64,000 bases of DNA from Endotrypanum monterogeii (lineage: Eukaryota; Euglenozoa; Kinetoplastea; Trypanosomatida; Trypanosomatidae). A model generated the notes under the pieces. The model had not been told where the DNA came from. It saw only the letters and a program-made list of their open reading frames with translations, and ran no database searches. The translations under genes and the position numbers were made by a program. The stretch's first letter is position 1. The number at the start of each line of letters is the position of its first letter. Location of the stretch: assembly GCA_000333855.2 (NCBI GenBank), contig CM007336.1, forward strand, positions 265,577 through 329,576, given 5' to 3'. Positions 55,201 through 64,000 of the stretch are shown in pieces.

Positions 55201-57610
55201 TGTGCGCTGGGTCCTTTAATAGTGCAAGGCGATCGAGCGATTCAGCACGTAACCAGTATAACCACTTTGTCAACGCCGCTGAGTCGATATCGTCACCAGC
55301 GGAAAATGCAAGCCAGTCGGAAGGTCTAAGGATGACATACCGAATCACCACCGCAGCAACGCAGGCGCTGTGATGAGTGAAATGAGGCAAATCAGCAGCT
55401 GTCTCCAGCGCTTTCGCGGCCAGCTCTGGGCTGCATGCCACAAAATCTTCGTGGTTTAAGGCGAAGAGGTTGCGAAGGAAGGAGGCGATGAAAAGGCGCT
55501 GTTGCTTCGGATTACCAATTCCAACTGTCCTGCGAAGCTCATCGATAAAGCATTGAGTAGGGGAAACGTGGCTGACAGGGATGAAGTCTTGCACCAACAC
55601 CTTAGAAAGCGCGCCACTCTCCACGTCCCGCGGTCTATTATCCTCGACCTCCGGTAAATCCTCCGTGTCTCTCAGTGGTTTGTCCACGTCCCTGGACCCC
55701 CACTCTAGGTACTTCACTCCGACCTCCTCGTCCTCCACCCTATCCTCCACACCCTTCAGCTCATCCTCGTTGCCCCTCACCCCATCTTCCTCGACCTCCG
55801 GTAAATCCTCCGTGTCTCTCAGTGGTTTGTCCACGTCCCTGGACCCCCACTCTAGGTACTTCACTCCGACCTCCTCGTCCTCCACCCTATCCTCCACACC
55901 CTTCAGCTCATCCTCGTTGCCCCTCACCCCATCTTCCTCGACCTCCGGTAAATCCTCCGTGTCTCTCAGTGGTTTGTCCACGTCCCTGGACCTCCACTCT
56001 AGGTACTTCATTCCGTCGCTCGAGTCTTTCTTGCCCACGTAGTCGAAAAGCTCTCGTAGAACATCAAGAACCAGCGCTCGTGTAAGTAGAACGCGCCCGG
56101 CGGCAACAGCCGGGGTAGGATCAAGGCAAATATCCTGTCTTGCCTGTGCTGCCACCAAAGCAGTGTCGATGATGTCAACATCGATACATGTTGGCAAACA
56201 AGACTCGTTGCTCGACCCCTTCGGGCCTAAACGTTTCGACTGTTGGGAGACAACATCGCAGTACAAGTCGTGGAGCGCGAGGTAGTATCTCAAGTACTGG
56301 CATAACTCACTGGTGGTTGAGATGGTGCTGCCAGTACCCACAACGCATTCGAACGCCCTACGAGACAAGACTTGGTGCACGGCTCTATTCGGCAGGGACT
56401 CCTCCACTCCCAACAGGTTCCAGGAAATGTCCTCGATATGCTCAGCTGTCAGAAACTCACGGCCACCGCGCCACTCAGAGATTTTCTCTTTTATCTGCGC
56501 CTCCATGCCATTCATCTTTGCGAGTAGCTGCTGGTAGACTTCTGAGATTGGGCCAAGCGACTCTACCTCCGCTAGCTCGTGCTCAACCTTACTCAGACGA
56601 AGTAGTTGCGCGCGCCACTGCTGTCGTAAGTTTTCCATTTTCTGTGGTAATGTCCCAGAGGGTGGCTTCGGTAGAACGCCGTAAGACATAAAATCGTCTT
56701 CCTGACCGTGAAAAAAAAGAGCACAATCTATTGCAACCCACTCCGCAAACACCAGAAGGGAGACGCTTGAAGGCACCGAGACGGAGCCGCTGCTGTGTAG
56801 TGGATTCATATCATCAAGATCCATCTTTAAAATCATTCGCGCTTCGTACTCTTTCGCTAACTCGATGAAATGTAATGCTTCAGAGTTACCGCTCGTGGTG
56901 GCGATGGTCGAACTCATACTGTTTCTTGTGCGTGCCTCGATGGAAGGAATTTCGGATTGGAGCTGCCTCAGGACAGATGTGCTAAGCGTGCTGGTGGTGC
57001 ATTGAGCCGTCGAACCTTTCCTCCATAGTGTATCCAGGACGTTTTGGTACAGCTCCGTGCTTTCTTTGCTGGCTTGAAGCAATCTTTTCCGCTTTGCTGA
57101 CCCTGTAAACGCGTTCATAAATGTCTTCAACGTCTCGGGGAGTGCTTTTTGCTCCTGTAGTATCGCCAGCACATGATAAAACTCGCAACACGCCACCATC
57201 CAAACTCGATAGTCCCACCGGGTAATGAAGCTGCCATCTTCAACGATGCTTAATACCTTTGTGTCAGAATAACGAGCATGTTCCTCTGGCACAGCGGCTA
57301 GGAGGCGCCGAAACAAAATTGCGTTGTAAGGATGAAGCTTATCATTTCCCTCGAGGCGGTACAAGGAATGTGTAAGAAGAGAGGATTGTTCTACAAGTAG
57401 AGGATCGCACGTGAAAAGAGACCCGCCCCTTGACGGAAGCCACTGGGATGCTTGCCGTGCTGTGTCACTCGCGCACGACACAAAGACACTCGACCTTTGC
57501 TCAAAATTTTCCGGCAGAAACACTCCGTACACCCTTGGATCCAGTTCCCAGCGTTGTTGAAGATCGATGAACACGTCACGAAAAGAAAGGGAAGAAGAAG
57601 TGCACCCCAT
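52268..57610 (-). CDS. Giant acylated protein with calflagin/FCaBP-like degenerate EF-hand modules
   Basis: 1780 residues from the ATG at 57610, giving the N-terminus MGCTSSSLSF. Gly2 plus Cys3 is a classic site for myristoylation and palmitoylation, as in calflagins (flagellar calcium-binding proteins). The frame extends 20 codons upstream, but that would bury the motif. Residues of about 1493-1780 align in order with calflagin: YWERLRLLLPFG, RRRELFTWMDHHQCGYLTMSD (EF1 position), FLAYLYRYLELYFMFDVLT (before EF3), then SLEQFKVARDLLRRWGADVE and a last EF position. The calcium loops lack most Asp ligands, so binding is doubtful. Similar aromatic helices recur earlier (near 140, 440, 1083 and 1340), suggesting several decayed modules. 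A perfect 49-residue repeat lies at about 531-655. The protein is probably tethered to the flagellar or plasma membrane, inferred from the motif and family. Confidence 0.85.
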   Translation of the reverse strand: MGCTSSSLSFRDVFIDLQQRWELDPRVYGVFLPENFEQRSSVFVSCASDTARQASQWLPSRGGSLFTCDPLLVEQSSLLTHSLYRLEGNDKLHPYNAILFRRLLAAVPEEHARYSDTKVLSIVEDGSFITRWDYRVWMVACCEFYHVLAILQEQKALPETLKTFMNAFTGSAKRKRLLQASKESTELYQNVLDTLWRKGSTAQCTTSTLSTSVLRQLQSEIPSIEARTRNSMSSTIATTSGNSEALHFIELAKEYEARMILKMDLDDMNPLHSSGSVSVPSSVSLLVFAEWVAIDCALFFHGQEDDFMSYGVLPKPPSGTLPQKMENLRQQWRAQLLRLSKVEHELAEVESLGPISEVYQQLLAKMNGMEAQIKEKISEWRGGREFLTAEHIEDISWNLLGVEESLPNRAVHQVLSRRAFECVVGTGSTISTTSELCQYLRYYLALHDLYCDVVSQQSKRLGPKGSSNESCLPTCIDVDIIDTALVAAQARQDICLDPTPAVAAGRVLLTRALVLDVLRELFDYVGKKDSSDGMKYLEWRSRDVDKPLRDTEDLPEVEEDGVRGNEDELKGVEDRVEDEEVGVKYLEWGSRDVDKPLRDTEDLPEVEEDGVRGNEDELKGVEDRVEDEEVGVKYLEWGSRDVDKPLRDTEDLPEVEDNRPRDVESGALSKVLVQDFIPVSHVSPTQCFIDELRRTVGIGNPKQQRLFIASFLRNLFALNHEDFVACSPELAAKALETAADLPHFTHHSACVAAVVIRYVILRPSDWLAFSAGDDIDSAALTKWLYWLRAESLDRLALLKDPAHIEFFVHTTFCVAAAYCFFENTAPEANTSESSEVSCDEHQFTGVRPLLTGVTAPHFVRGVTVISKYLECPVEVLLNNSQALFLAASNDEERLITQAAGPEFSVESAFRSCRSVAHLAAHWHECNSEADEPNAHDGAETVNVLHVLFIMAFNYTRQHCSTSWGALTCYDNDLHAFPKTEERYRNDYPKWQGEEALLDLSSAMPLHTLVNCYQDFTQLTEQEAPPDRPAEGSSGAQAAFLHAFYVQYMCFFQRLCLDEDHVKEVGTQALQYLAGQSPRRSSDKRKLGITRREFSSFLQFILGYFMTEKAYQSVVRPRTAVMRIAMSTPSEVFLSEKEFGCILACFGQFTKGGPSSIPTLEDAHLWLTSRRVADTDKGFISLQNALLWYSSYRADHYALKSLYDLWRDSYALRIPFMTSAAHSQERQSAMREILRRKQHCVGLSESYPVEVLEHEDGYLPIEITFAVWQSRWKVGDVSERIFSDEDQKGVLSSTVDREGAQKTASPPSVPLWLVSCQRWLSELLDRPDYELLGVHYSDFRFFLQYVHHFISAYISLCYALALCAVCPDAVSADGSARRFFITPREDGSALTELFSMTLIPLVRPFASVSEVAVMLSSIVTEILDEMRITGIVTDEICRRTAHTVAYFLVKDARSVACTALSPRVERIHPRDLPATITSPTVFFGGHVSYNSSEKLSYWERLRLLLPFGTSLLHRQRRRELFTWMDHHQCGYLTMSDIARGLINMVQLQTFRADFTPALLRAFRGTKDLKGEPRNLVYLTEHTEEQVLLPWELKAFLAYLYRYLELYFMFDVLTCSGYVNPETLHVEQKRQSYPEDDTDGARPSAARVVLRSDQSADAAVDASAATNGSAEAPHMRSASAALYEASTRPYQITLEAAPMKKEVSLEQFKVARDLLRRWGADVERPGKVFQRISQRYHREGKLVFNRFVIYASAHGIRPEGYDYGSDASISSVAHWKEGHAFQ
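55644..56018 (-). repeat. 147-bp in-frame tandem repeat, 2.5 copies
   Basis: Copies begin at 55644, 55791 and 55938 (plus-strand coordinates) with a period of exactly 147 bases, or 49 codons. The first two are identical as far as I can read. The third is partial and differs by one base (CCC to CTC) before diverging near 56012. The encoded unit is very acidic (EVEEDGVRGNEDELKG and similar). Identity at silent positions points to recent expansion or ongoing homogenisation. Confidence 0.95.
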
Positions 57611-58953
57611 CGGTGGTAGGAGCAGAAACGAAGGCGAGGGAATAGGTAAAAGGAGGCCCGTTGGCTTCACTCTTCTTTACATAACAAGTATTACAATTCC
57701 AATGCGCCTGTGTACGTGCCTGCAGGTGTAAACGTTCCTCATGAAAGAACTGAGCGATTGCCCATATTCCCGAATACTGCGTAAATGAGATAATCGGCTC
57801 ACAGGAAAGATCTAAGTCCTCCACAGTAGCAGTTCAGATTTTCCACCAATATGCCTTTCCGTCGACTCACTGGAGGGTCTACCGTGCGCGAAAAAAAAAA
57901 GACAAAGGGGAAAAGAAAATAATACGACAAAAAACAGGACATAGCTTTTTTTTCTTTTGCGGGTGAAAAGAGAGCAAAAGACTCGCATAGTGCACTAGCA
58001 GGAGGTAGTTTCCCTAAAGGCTCGTTGCATTTTCATTGCGCTTCGGCAGCAGCTGCGCTATGCACAGATAATGTGTAATCACTCGCGACGCCATCGCCAC
58101 TCAGCTGATACAACGGTAGCTCTAAAGCCCCACGAGAACCTTTCCTTCTGCAAGGGAAGAAACAGAGAAGCCCAGTATATCCCGAAGTACAAAAAAGAAA
58201 GCGGCTGGCATATTCCCCTTTCTTACAATATCCTTTCGTTGATTTCGTTTTTGTTTTATGTTTTTTTTCCGCGGGAAATGTTTTTTTGTGTTTAGAACTT
58301 GAATAGTAGAAAGGATTTTAATGCAGAAAAAAAAAAGTTTAGTGAGAAGCGTAATGAGTCTCAACCGAAAACGAGCAGTATGGGTAGGGAAGAACACTGA
58401 ATTTTCAAAAAAAAATATCTTTACAGCCCCTCTCCACAGGAAGAGAAAGCGCAATCACACCGACCGATTCCATTGTGAGAGTACACATCACCCACCTCCA
58501 GGAACCGAACATGCAGATGACGGAAGACGACAATAAACATGTGAGCAAAGGAGATAATCGTTTATCGAGAAGAAGGGCATGCAAACACACCTTTAAACTC
58601 TTTCCGTTTTTCTTGCGGATAAGCTGAGCTATACATGAAAAAGTGCTGCAGCACCGGTGTGTGCTACATTTTTTCTAAAACTAAAGAAGGCTGAAAGGAA
58701 ATTAGAGGAAAGAAGCGAAGAAAAAAAACACAAGAATATTGACAAATCAGCGGCGCAGCATTCCATATTCACACTTACTAATTGAGAACAAAGCCCACAG
58801 CAGCCTTCGAATAGATTTCACTTTTAGGAATAAGGTGCTTTCTGCCTCGAAAGTGCAAAAGCTGAGAACGGTAAATATAATTTCTATTTTTAAAAAGCGG
58901 GCCTTTTTTATTCACCGCAGTGAGCACCTCGGTGTTGCCGGCTGCGAAGACAT
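57611..58953. other. Region upstream of the giant gene
   Basis: About 1.3 kb. Bases 57611-57665 are pyrimidine-rich on the minus strand and probably hold the splice tract of the giant gene, though no unique AG stands out. The rest is A/T-rich, with many A and T runs and no gene seen on either strand. Confidence 0.55.
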
Positions 58954-59390
58954 CTATTGCTTCGCTTTGTTCGTGTCGAGCCCGCCGCTGAGCCAGCAGC
59001 TCAGGGCCCCAAGAGCGAGCTCGTCAAGTGGCATCTTGCGAAAATCGTTTCTGATTGTTTCCCTGGAGGCTGCATCGAGGTTTTTGGTAGCCAAGTGCAA
59101 GTACTTGATCTTTGAAACAAGTGCCTTGAACTCACTCGCGCCTATCACCATGTTACCTGAGGTGCGATATTGGTGAACATCACTAAGCCAGCATAAAGGG
59201 CTTGAATGTAGCACAGCATCAGGCAGAATCCGAGTAGCTTTAGGTAATCAGAGGCTCCCTTCACGCTACCTGCAACGTAGGTGTTCTTGGCCTTCTGGAA
59301 ACCGAGCTGCAGAATATAGCTCAGTGCTAGGCGAAGTTACGCCATTAGAGAAATTCTTCATAACCCTTATAGACCTCCCCCATCGTGAAC
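58954..59390 (-). pseudogene. Broken coding relic of unknown family
   Basis: Two minus-strand pieces read like protein but lie in different frames. The upstream piece (about 59330-59155) reads LSYILQLGFQKAKNTYVAGS, followed by a hydrophobic stretch (LLGFCLMLCYIQALYAGLVM) and then a stop. The downstream piece (59151-58954) starts MVIGASEFKALVSKIKYLHL and ends with GLDTNKAKQ and a stop. A short ATG frame (MGEVYKGYEEFL) precedes them near 59390 but is closed by a stop. Together they would make a protein of about 140 residues with one membrane segment. I do not recognise it. Frameshifts may be real decay or sequencing errors, given the poor quality of the neighbouring block. Confidence 0.4.
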
Positions 59391-60639
59391 CTCGTCTCGT
59401 TGTTCTCACTACACCTCTTAAAGAGCCCGCTAATGCGCTTTTCGTTCCTCGAAGTCTGCTAGGGAATCGGCAGTTGATGACCGTTGACCATTACGTATTG
59501 CGCTCAGCAACAGTCCTGCCCTCTTTGGCCTTCAAAGCGCGATCAGGAAAGAGGTACTCTACTGTGATCAGTACTGTTGCTTTGTGATAGTGAAAAGTGT
59601 AAAATATGATTGCGTGGAGCGTTGCAATGGTACCTCAAGGTGAGCGGCAAAATATTCGGGGAGTTAAGTCAAGAGAACTGCTGAGGTTAGCAAAGACAGT
59701 AGAAATCAGTAAGGATGAAACAGACTTTCACGACAGCATTCGCGATAAAATAAAAAACAGCCCTGGGTCTGATGAGGCACAAAAATAATAATACTTGTGA
59801 GCTGAAGATATTTAGCTAGCATACAACTCTCCGAGTCCACAAAACGTCAGTTTGCTCTACAGAAACATGCTCTTCCCCGATTCATGAATTAAAAATCATG
59901 TGTGTCCCATTTGTAGTTTTGTGGGCTATTTATTCGACAAGGCAAGCATATTTACGGGGTTTCGGGGGCTTCGGATATATACCTTCGATAAATTTGATGA
60001 TTGTATCAGTACTATGCACACGCAAAGAAAACAGAGATAACAAGAAAAAAAGTAGATTCGAGAAAGTCAGCTTTGTCTCACTTCGGCTGCTTGGTTTTCC
60101 CCCAATCCCTGGTGGCACTACAGAATGCAGTGCATGAAGCTCTGAGAAGCGGGTTTCCTTTTTATAGACCCTACGATACTTGGAGATGCAAACCTCACAG
60201 TGGGGGTGACTCCGGGCTGAAATCGTAACCTTTGAAACAAAACACACCGTACCCTTTGCTGAGGGCACAAAGATAACGTATTCTCTATTTGAAAAACATA
60301 CTTCCTCTTCCAATACTCAAGTACATTTCGAGTCTCTGATACACTTCGATGCCATCTGTAAAAAGCTCCCCGGGCTCAATCGTTCGCTTTAATTGAACCT
60401 CCCACAGACCACAGTCACAAATGCATGTAACACCATTGCAGCGGGCGACTGGCATAAGTCAGGGTTCAACCACGATACGCAAGCTTGGAAGTGGTCTTGA
60501 GACCGAGAACCAGCGAATCACAAAAAAATTAACCGTCCCAACCTCCAGTTGAGCACAAAATGCCACAGTTTTCAGAAGATGTAGCCTGACTTTCAAGCAT
60601 CCCTTATTGTAACTTTAGTAAAAGGAACGAACGCAGAAT
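59391..60639. other. Gene-free region
   Basis: About 1.25 kb. Both strands have only short frames of up to 127 codons with no recognisable motif. A partial tRNA B-box-like string near 60463 was considered and rejected. Nothing else was seen. Confidence 0.5.
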
Positions 60640-61680
60640 AATGAGACCCCCACCCCCCCGCCGCACTGTAGCCTTTTTGAGGGAATGGTGTAAGGTGGGC
60701 CTCTTTTACCCGAACGACCCTTTTGAAAAACCACCAGGAACAGCAACGGCTTAACCCCTGCTCGAATTTCACCGCCTCCCAGGAAATTTCGAAGCAGAAG
60801 CCAATTAGACCCACGCCCCCCCCCACTAGAGCGCCGCAAACGGCCAGGTGCGGACCCCGAAAACAGGGCCCCGGGAACCCCCACCACCACCACGACCCCC
60901 CCCCCCAAGGCAACCCGGCCCCCACCAAGGGAAGAAAACGGCACGGCAAGAACGACCACAACCGAGATCCGAAAACGGAGACCTTTTTCCAAACGAATGC
61001 AAAACAACACGAGGCCCCACCACGACACCAGAGGGAAAAAAACATAACATAACCCAACCCGGAAAACCCGCAAGCAAGCCCTAGTCATACTCAAATAAAA
61101 CATGGGCACAGTTTGGGGAACTTTCCCGTTGATGAAAGAAGAAGTAGACCAGACCCTCCCCCGAGATCTGGGGAGAACCCCCGGAGACCCCCCCCCAAAA
61201 AAAAAAAAAACCAGTCCCGAACACCCGCAGAAATTTACCGGAGCGAGAAACATAATTTTTCACATATTCCTTTTTGGTTTGAACTCGAAACAGGCACAGC
61301 CAGTCGCTTTTCTTCCCAGTCGGAAAAATACAAGGGACGACCCCAGCCAAGCCAGCCCTGCGCACGACACCCCCGCCCAAGGATAAACGCCCTCCCCCGC
61401 CAGCGACACCCCCGAACCCCACCCGGCCGACAAATATTTTTTCAGCCCCAGGAAACAAAAAGACCCAGCAGGCGCCCCTGGGCAGCTTTCTCCGAATCTC
61501 CCCCAACCACGTTTTTCGCAACGCCGAAGGAGTGTCGTTTTGGGCTTGGGGAACGAGCCTGCGGGGGGGAGGACGAATTTGCCGACAGCGATGCCATGCG
61601 TAGCGGCAGAAAAATGTCACACCCACCCCCAAAGTTTGCGATAAGCTTTTATAACGAGAAAGCAACTGTCTCATAAGAAT
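60640..61680. other. T-depleted, C- and A-rich block
   Basis: The plus strand is strikingly poor in T: by my count 16 T in the 300 bases 60781-61080. C runs of 7 to 11 are common, and there is a 14-A run at 61197-61210. The open frames of about 200 codons on both strands follow from this composition (few TAA, TAG and TGA on one strand) and are not believed. It may be a low-quality consensus or a true compositional island. Confidence 0.6.
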
Positions 61681-63079
61681 TCACGCACTTCACGCACTGC
61701 ACCCGTTTCGGTAACAAATCAAAGTAGAATCGGGCATCCCTGAACCCCACCACCGAATTGAAAGTGCACAAAAGAAGCCAAAGACTTCAAAATCCCGCGA
61801 TCCAGCGGGGTGTTTTCACAGCCCATCCATATGACAACAACAAACCTCGCCACTGCACAGAATAAAAACTCTGAAAAGGTAAAAAACTATGGATATGCAG
61901 CGATTTTACCTTGATTGCAGGGGAATCTATCGAATTGGAGAGATTGGAAACCTTAACAGTTGAGAGAAGATGCCCGTGCGCTCCACTTCATTGTCGCAAT
62001 TTACACAAGAAATCACTTGTGTAAGGGGAAGTGTTCTCAGGGTAGCAAGGGCCCCTTTCTCACCCGTTCGCCTTCCCAACACGCACCAACAAATCAGTGT
62101 CACCAAGTTAGCGGATGACAGAAACAAACTAATTTTCTCGAGTTCTGTTGTGGGGGAAAGTGGTCTTTGCCATTCACAATTTTTTCACGCACAAACCAGT
62201 TTCTTTTTTTCTCAAGCGTAATTGCGGGGTTTTTTCGTTTGTCGGAAAGAATTCGTTGAGTCAATAGCACTTTGATGATATAGAGGCCAACAGCCAATTT
62301 GAACGCCTCCACTCTCCGCAAAAACACATTACCTCCCCCTCACAGGCGATGAAAGCCCCCCCACCTCTACAAACCACCAGAAACCCCTTAACTGTCCTAT
62401 GTTTGCTTTTTGTTTTCCGATTGGGCATAATAGTTGACACTGAAATCCACCTGCGATGCGGGGATCGACTCAGGTATTTCGAACGTAGTAGTTCTACAAC
62501 TTTTGCCAAGAGACTGGGCGTGTTCACCCTTCTTGCCAAAGAGGGGAATCGAGAAGGATTTTTATCACAACTTCACGGGCTTAACGTGATGCATGGTTTT
62601 TGTGATTAACATGTTTTGGCTTTTTTTACTGGGGCGGCCCCCCCCCTCTCTCCCGGAAATTCATTAGTTTCTCCCTGTGAAATGTAATGTAATGCTATAA
62701 TTTGTGGATCCTAAAGAATAATATCGAGGAAGAAAGAGGCAATAGAAAATACTCTCTGTGTCTTTCCTCGGCTTTTCCCGGCTCGTGTCCCCCCCCCCCC
62801 CCACAGGGGCCCATTGGTGAGATACACACGACACCCTGAACCACAACACCCCCCCCCGCCATCAAATAATCGAGTTGAATGATTAGATTTCGACAACTGT
62901 AAGGAGGGCAAAGAAAATCGGCTCCTATTTGATTTGGGTTTTTTTCTTCTCGAGGAGGGCCCCTACCATATGCCAACCCACCTGTTCTATCATCATCCCC
63001 CAAAAGGGCTTAACTTGTGCTGGTGCGGGTCGCCTGCTTATCATTTTGTTTTGCATTGTTTCGCCTGTTGTGGTGAAAA
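61681..63079. other. Gene-free region with one perfect hairpin and C runs
   Basis: No intact gene. A perfect 9-bp inverted repeat with a six-base loop lies at 62001-62024 (TTACACAAG/CTTGTGTAA). A plus-strand frame at 62349-62609 (86 codons) has some protein-like character (GIIVDTEIHLRCGDRLRYFE) and could belong to the element relic further right. C runs of 10 to 15 bases occur near 62639, 62790 and 62849. Confidence 0.45.
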
Positions 63080-64000
63080 AAGGTAATATATTTGTGTTTG
63101 ATTTGAAGTTTTGAGGTTAACACATTTATCTTAACCGTAAAAAAGTTTTTTTCCAAAGTTTTACCCCACCAGGGGGACAGCACGTCGCTTTTACATTGGA
63201 TTACCGAGCTGTGGTTGACAAAAACCCACACATCGCTGAGCCTAATGATATAGGGTCACGGTTTCAAATTGTACCACTATACAGTCTACTCGGCTGGCGT
63301 TTTGGAAGCCTGTTTTTAAGCTGCAAAAGATGGTTTCCCAAGAAAACTAAATAAGCGTATTTTCAGATATCGAAGAGGAGGATCGCGTATTCAGTTTTAA
63401 TCGTTGAATGGAGTCCAAAAAGAATCACAGAAGCATCTTCTAGTAGAGTGCATTTCGACATTAAAAAATTTTGGTGACCTTGGTTCCCAAATTCATTGGT
63501 TCTAACGGCCAGGTTGCTTTAGTTTTGGCACTTTGTATATTCCTGCAGCCGGTGGAACATCTCTCACGCCAGCTAAGTTGCAGAAAAATGTCTGGATGCA
63601 TATTCTCGCTCATTTTCTTTACCGCACCTCCTGGATTATACGAAGTTACAGCCTCTTACCGACTTTTTGTCTGAGGGTCAAGTCTCCGCCAAAAAGAAAA
63701 GACTTGCCAGGGCTGCGCGTGCATCGGGGCGAAAAAAAGGATCCCCCCCTACACCCAGGTATCCCAGTATACTAGTTATCTGTCGCCGCGTTACTTTGAA
63801 AGCGCGAATGACTGGGTTTCTGTTATGGATGATGTCCTTCCAATGCGGGGTGGCCAAAAACTTTCGTCTACGAGCGCAGTCTGCACCACCTGGAAATATC
63901 TGCCAGCGGATAATTTGACAGCGAGCAAACCGATGCCGAGGCTGGTGGTGAGTTTCCAAAAGCCCCTTCCCCAGAACACATGGTGACCAAAAAAAAAGAC
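63080..64000 (+). pseudogene. Frameshifted relic resembling a TATE/DIRS-type tyrosine recombinase, cut by the window end
   Basis: Plus-strand pieces in changing frames read as one domain. A frame from about 63080 to 63353 stays open for some 90 codons. It is followed by LQKNVWMHILAHFLYRTSW near 63580, a basic stretch (SAKKKRLARAARASGRKKGS, 63685-63745), and RVTLKARMTGFLLWMMSFQC near 63789-63848. The last frame gives TTWKYLPADNLTASKPMPRL and VVSFQKPLPQNTW (63883-63985). The run 'basic helix, short linker, TP, hydrophobic helix with LLW' is the layout of the N-terminal part of the tyrosine-recombinase catalytic core in kinetoplastid TATE elements. The active-site Arg, His and Tyr cannot be confirmed here; most of the core would lie beyond base 64000. 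At least three frameshifts are needed. A related integrase-like gene or chance are the alternatives. Confidence 0.4.

Noticed and set aside
60455..60480. tRNA B-box-like string (GGGTTCAACC)
   Set aside because: The flanking bases cannot form the T-arm stem and there is no A box or cloverleaf.
60593..61674. Open frames of up to 212 codons on both strands
   Set aside because: Their openness follows from the T-depleted, C-rich composition; the proteins are runs of Gly, Val, Trp and Phe, or Pro and Arg, without domains.
1..64000. CRISPR arrays, operons with ribosome-binding sites, insertion sequences
   Set aside because: The gene layout, splice signals and protein families are eukaryotic, and no spaced direct repeats of CRISPR type were seen.

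Overview
The window looks like nuclear chromosomal DNA of a trypanosomatid, most probably Leishmania or a close relative. All 13 convincing protein genes lie on the minus strand, head to tail and without visible introns. They are separated by 0.6-2.8 kb spacers full of TA/TG/CA microsatellites. Several starts are preceded, in mRNA sense, by a polypyrimidine tract followed by AG, as expected for spliced-leader trans-splicing of one long polycistronic unit. The protein content (a BILBO1-like EF-hand protein, calflagin-like modules, a SETD3-like protein, Isa1, CSN5, RRP1) fits. The species cannot be fixed from sequence alone.

Transcription runs from right to left. In that order the genes are: a giant acylated protein with a calflagin-like C-terminus (52268-57610); a hypothetical protein (50286-51167); RRP1/Nop52 (47159-49138); a protein kinase with an N-terminal C2H2 finger (42387-44390); a small hypothetical protein (40172-40813); the COP9 signalosome protease CSN5 (37666-39087); a SETD3/LSMT-like SET protein (34099-36522); Isa1 (32419-33324); an EF-hand protein (29045-30841); a membrane-anchored spermidine-synthase-fold methyltransferase (26606-28396); a PIN/AEC-type transporter (22770-25028); a secreted GH18 protein (20212-21582); and a 5651-residue VPS13 lipid-transfer protein (1235-18190). 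They form a housekeeping mixture rather than one pathway, as is usual in kinetoplastid polycistrons. Membrane contact sites, the flagellar cytoskeleton, Fe-S assembly and ribosome biogenesis are all represented.

The right 6.4 kb (57611-64000) is different. It has no intact gene, lower-complexity sequence, a broken minus-strand coding relic (58954-59390), a T-depleted C-rich block (about 60640-61680), and at the extreme end a frameshifted plus-strand relic that resembles the tyrosine recombinase of TATE/DIRS-type elements. This may be a subtelomeric or strand-switch region upstream of the polycistron.

The most notable points are two dysferlin-type domains and a CxxC/CxxC insert in VPS13, the modular calflagin-like giant with a perfect 147-bp tandem repeat, the odd catalytic motifs of the kinase, GH18 and SET proteins, hairpin clusters in the RRP1-kinase spacer, the uniform orientation of the (TA)n(TG)n microsatellites, and an assembly gap at 32006-32025 flanked by the same 330 bases on both sides.
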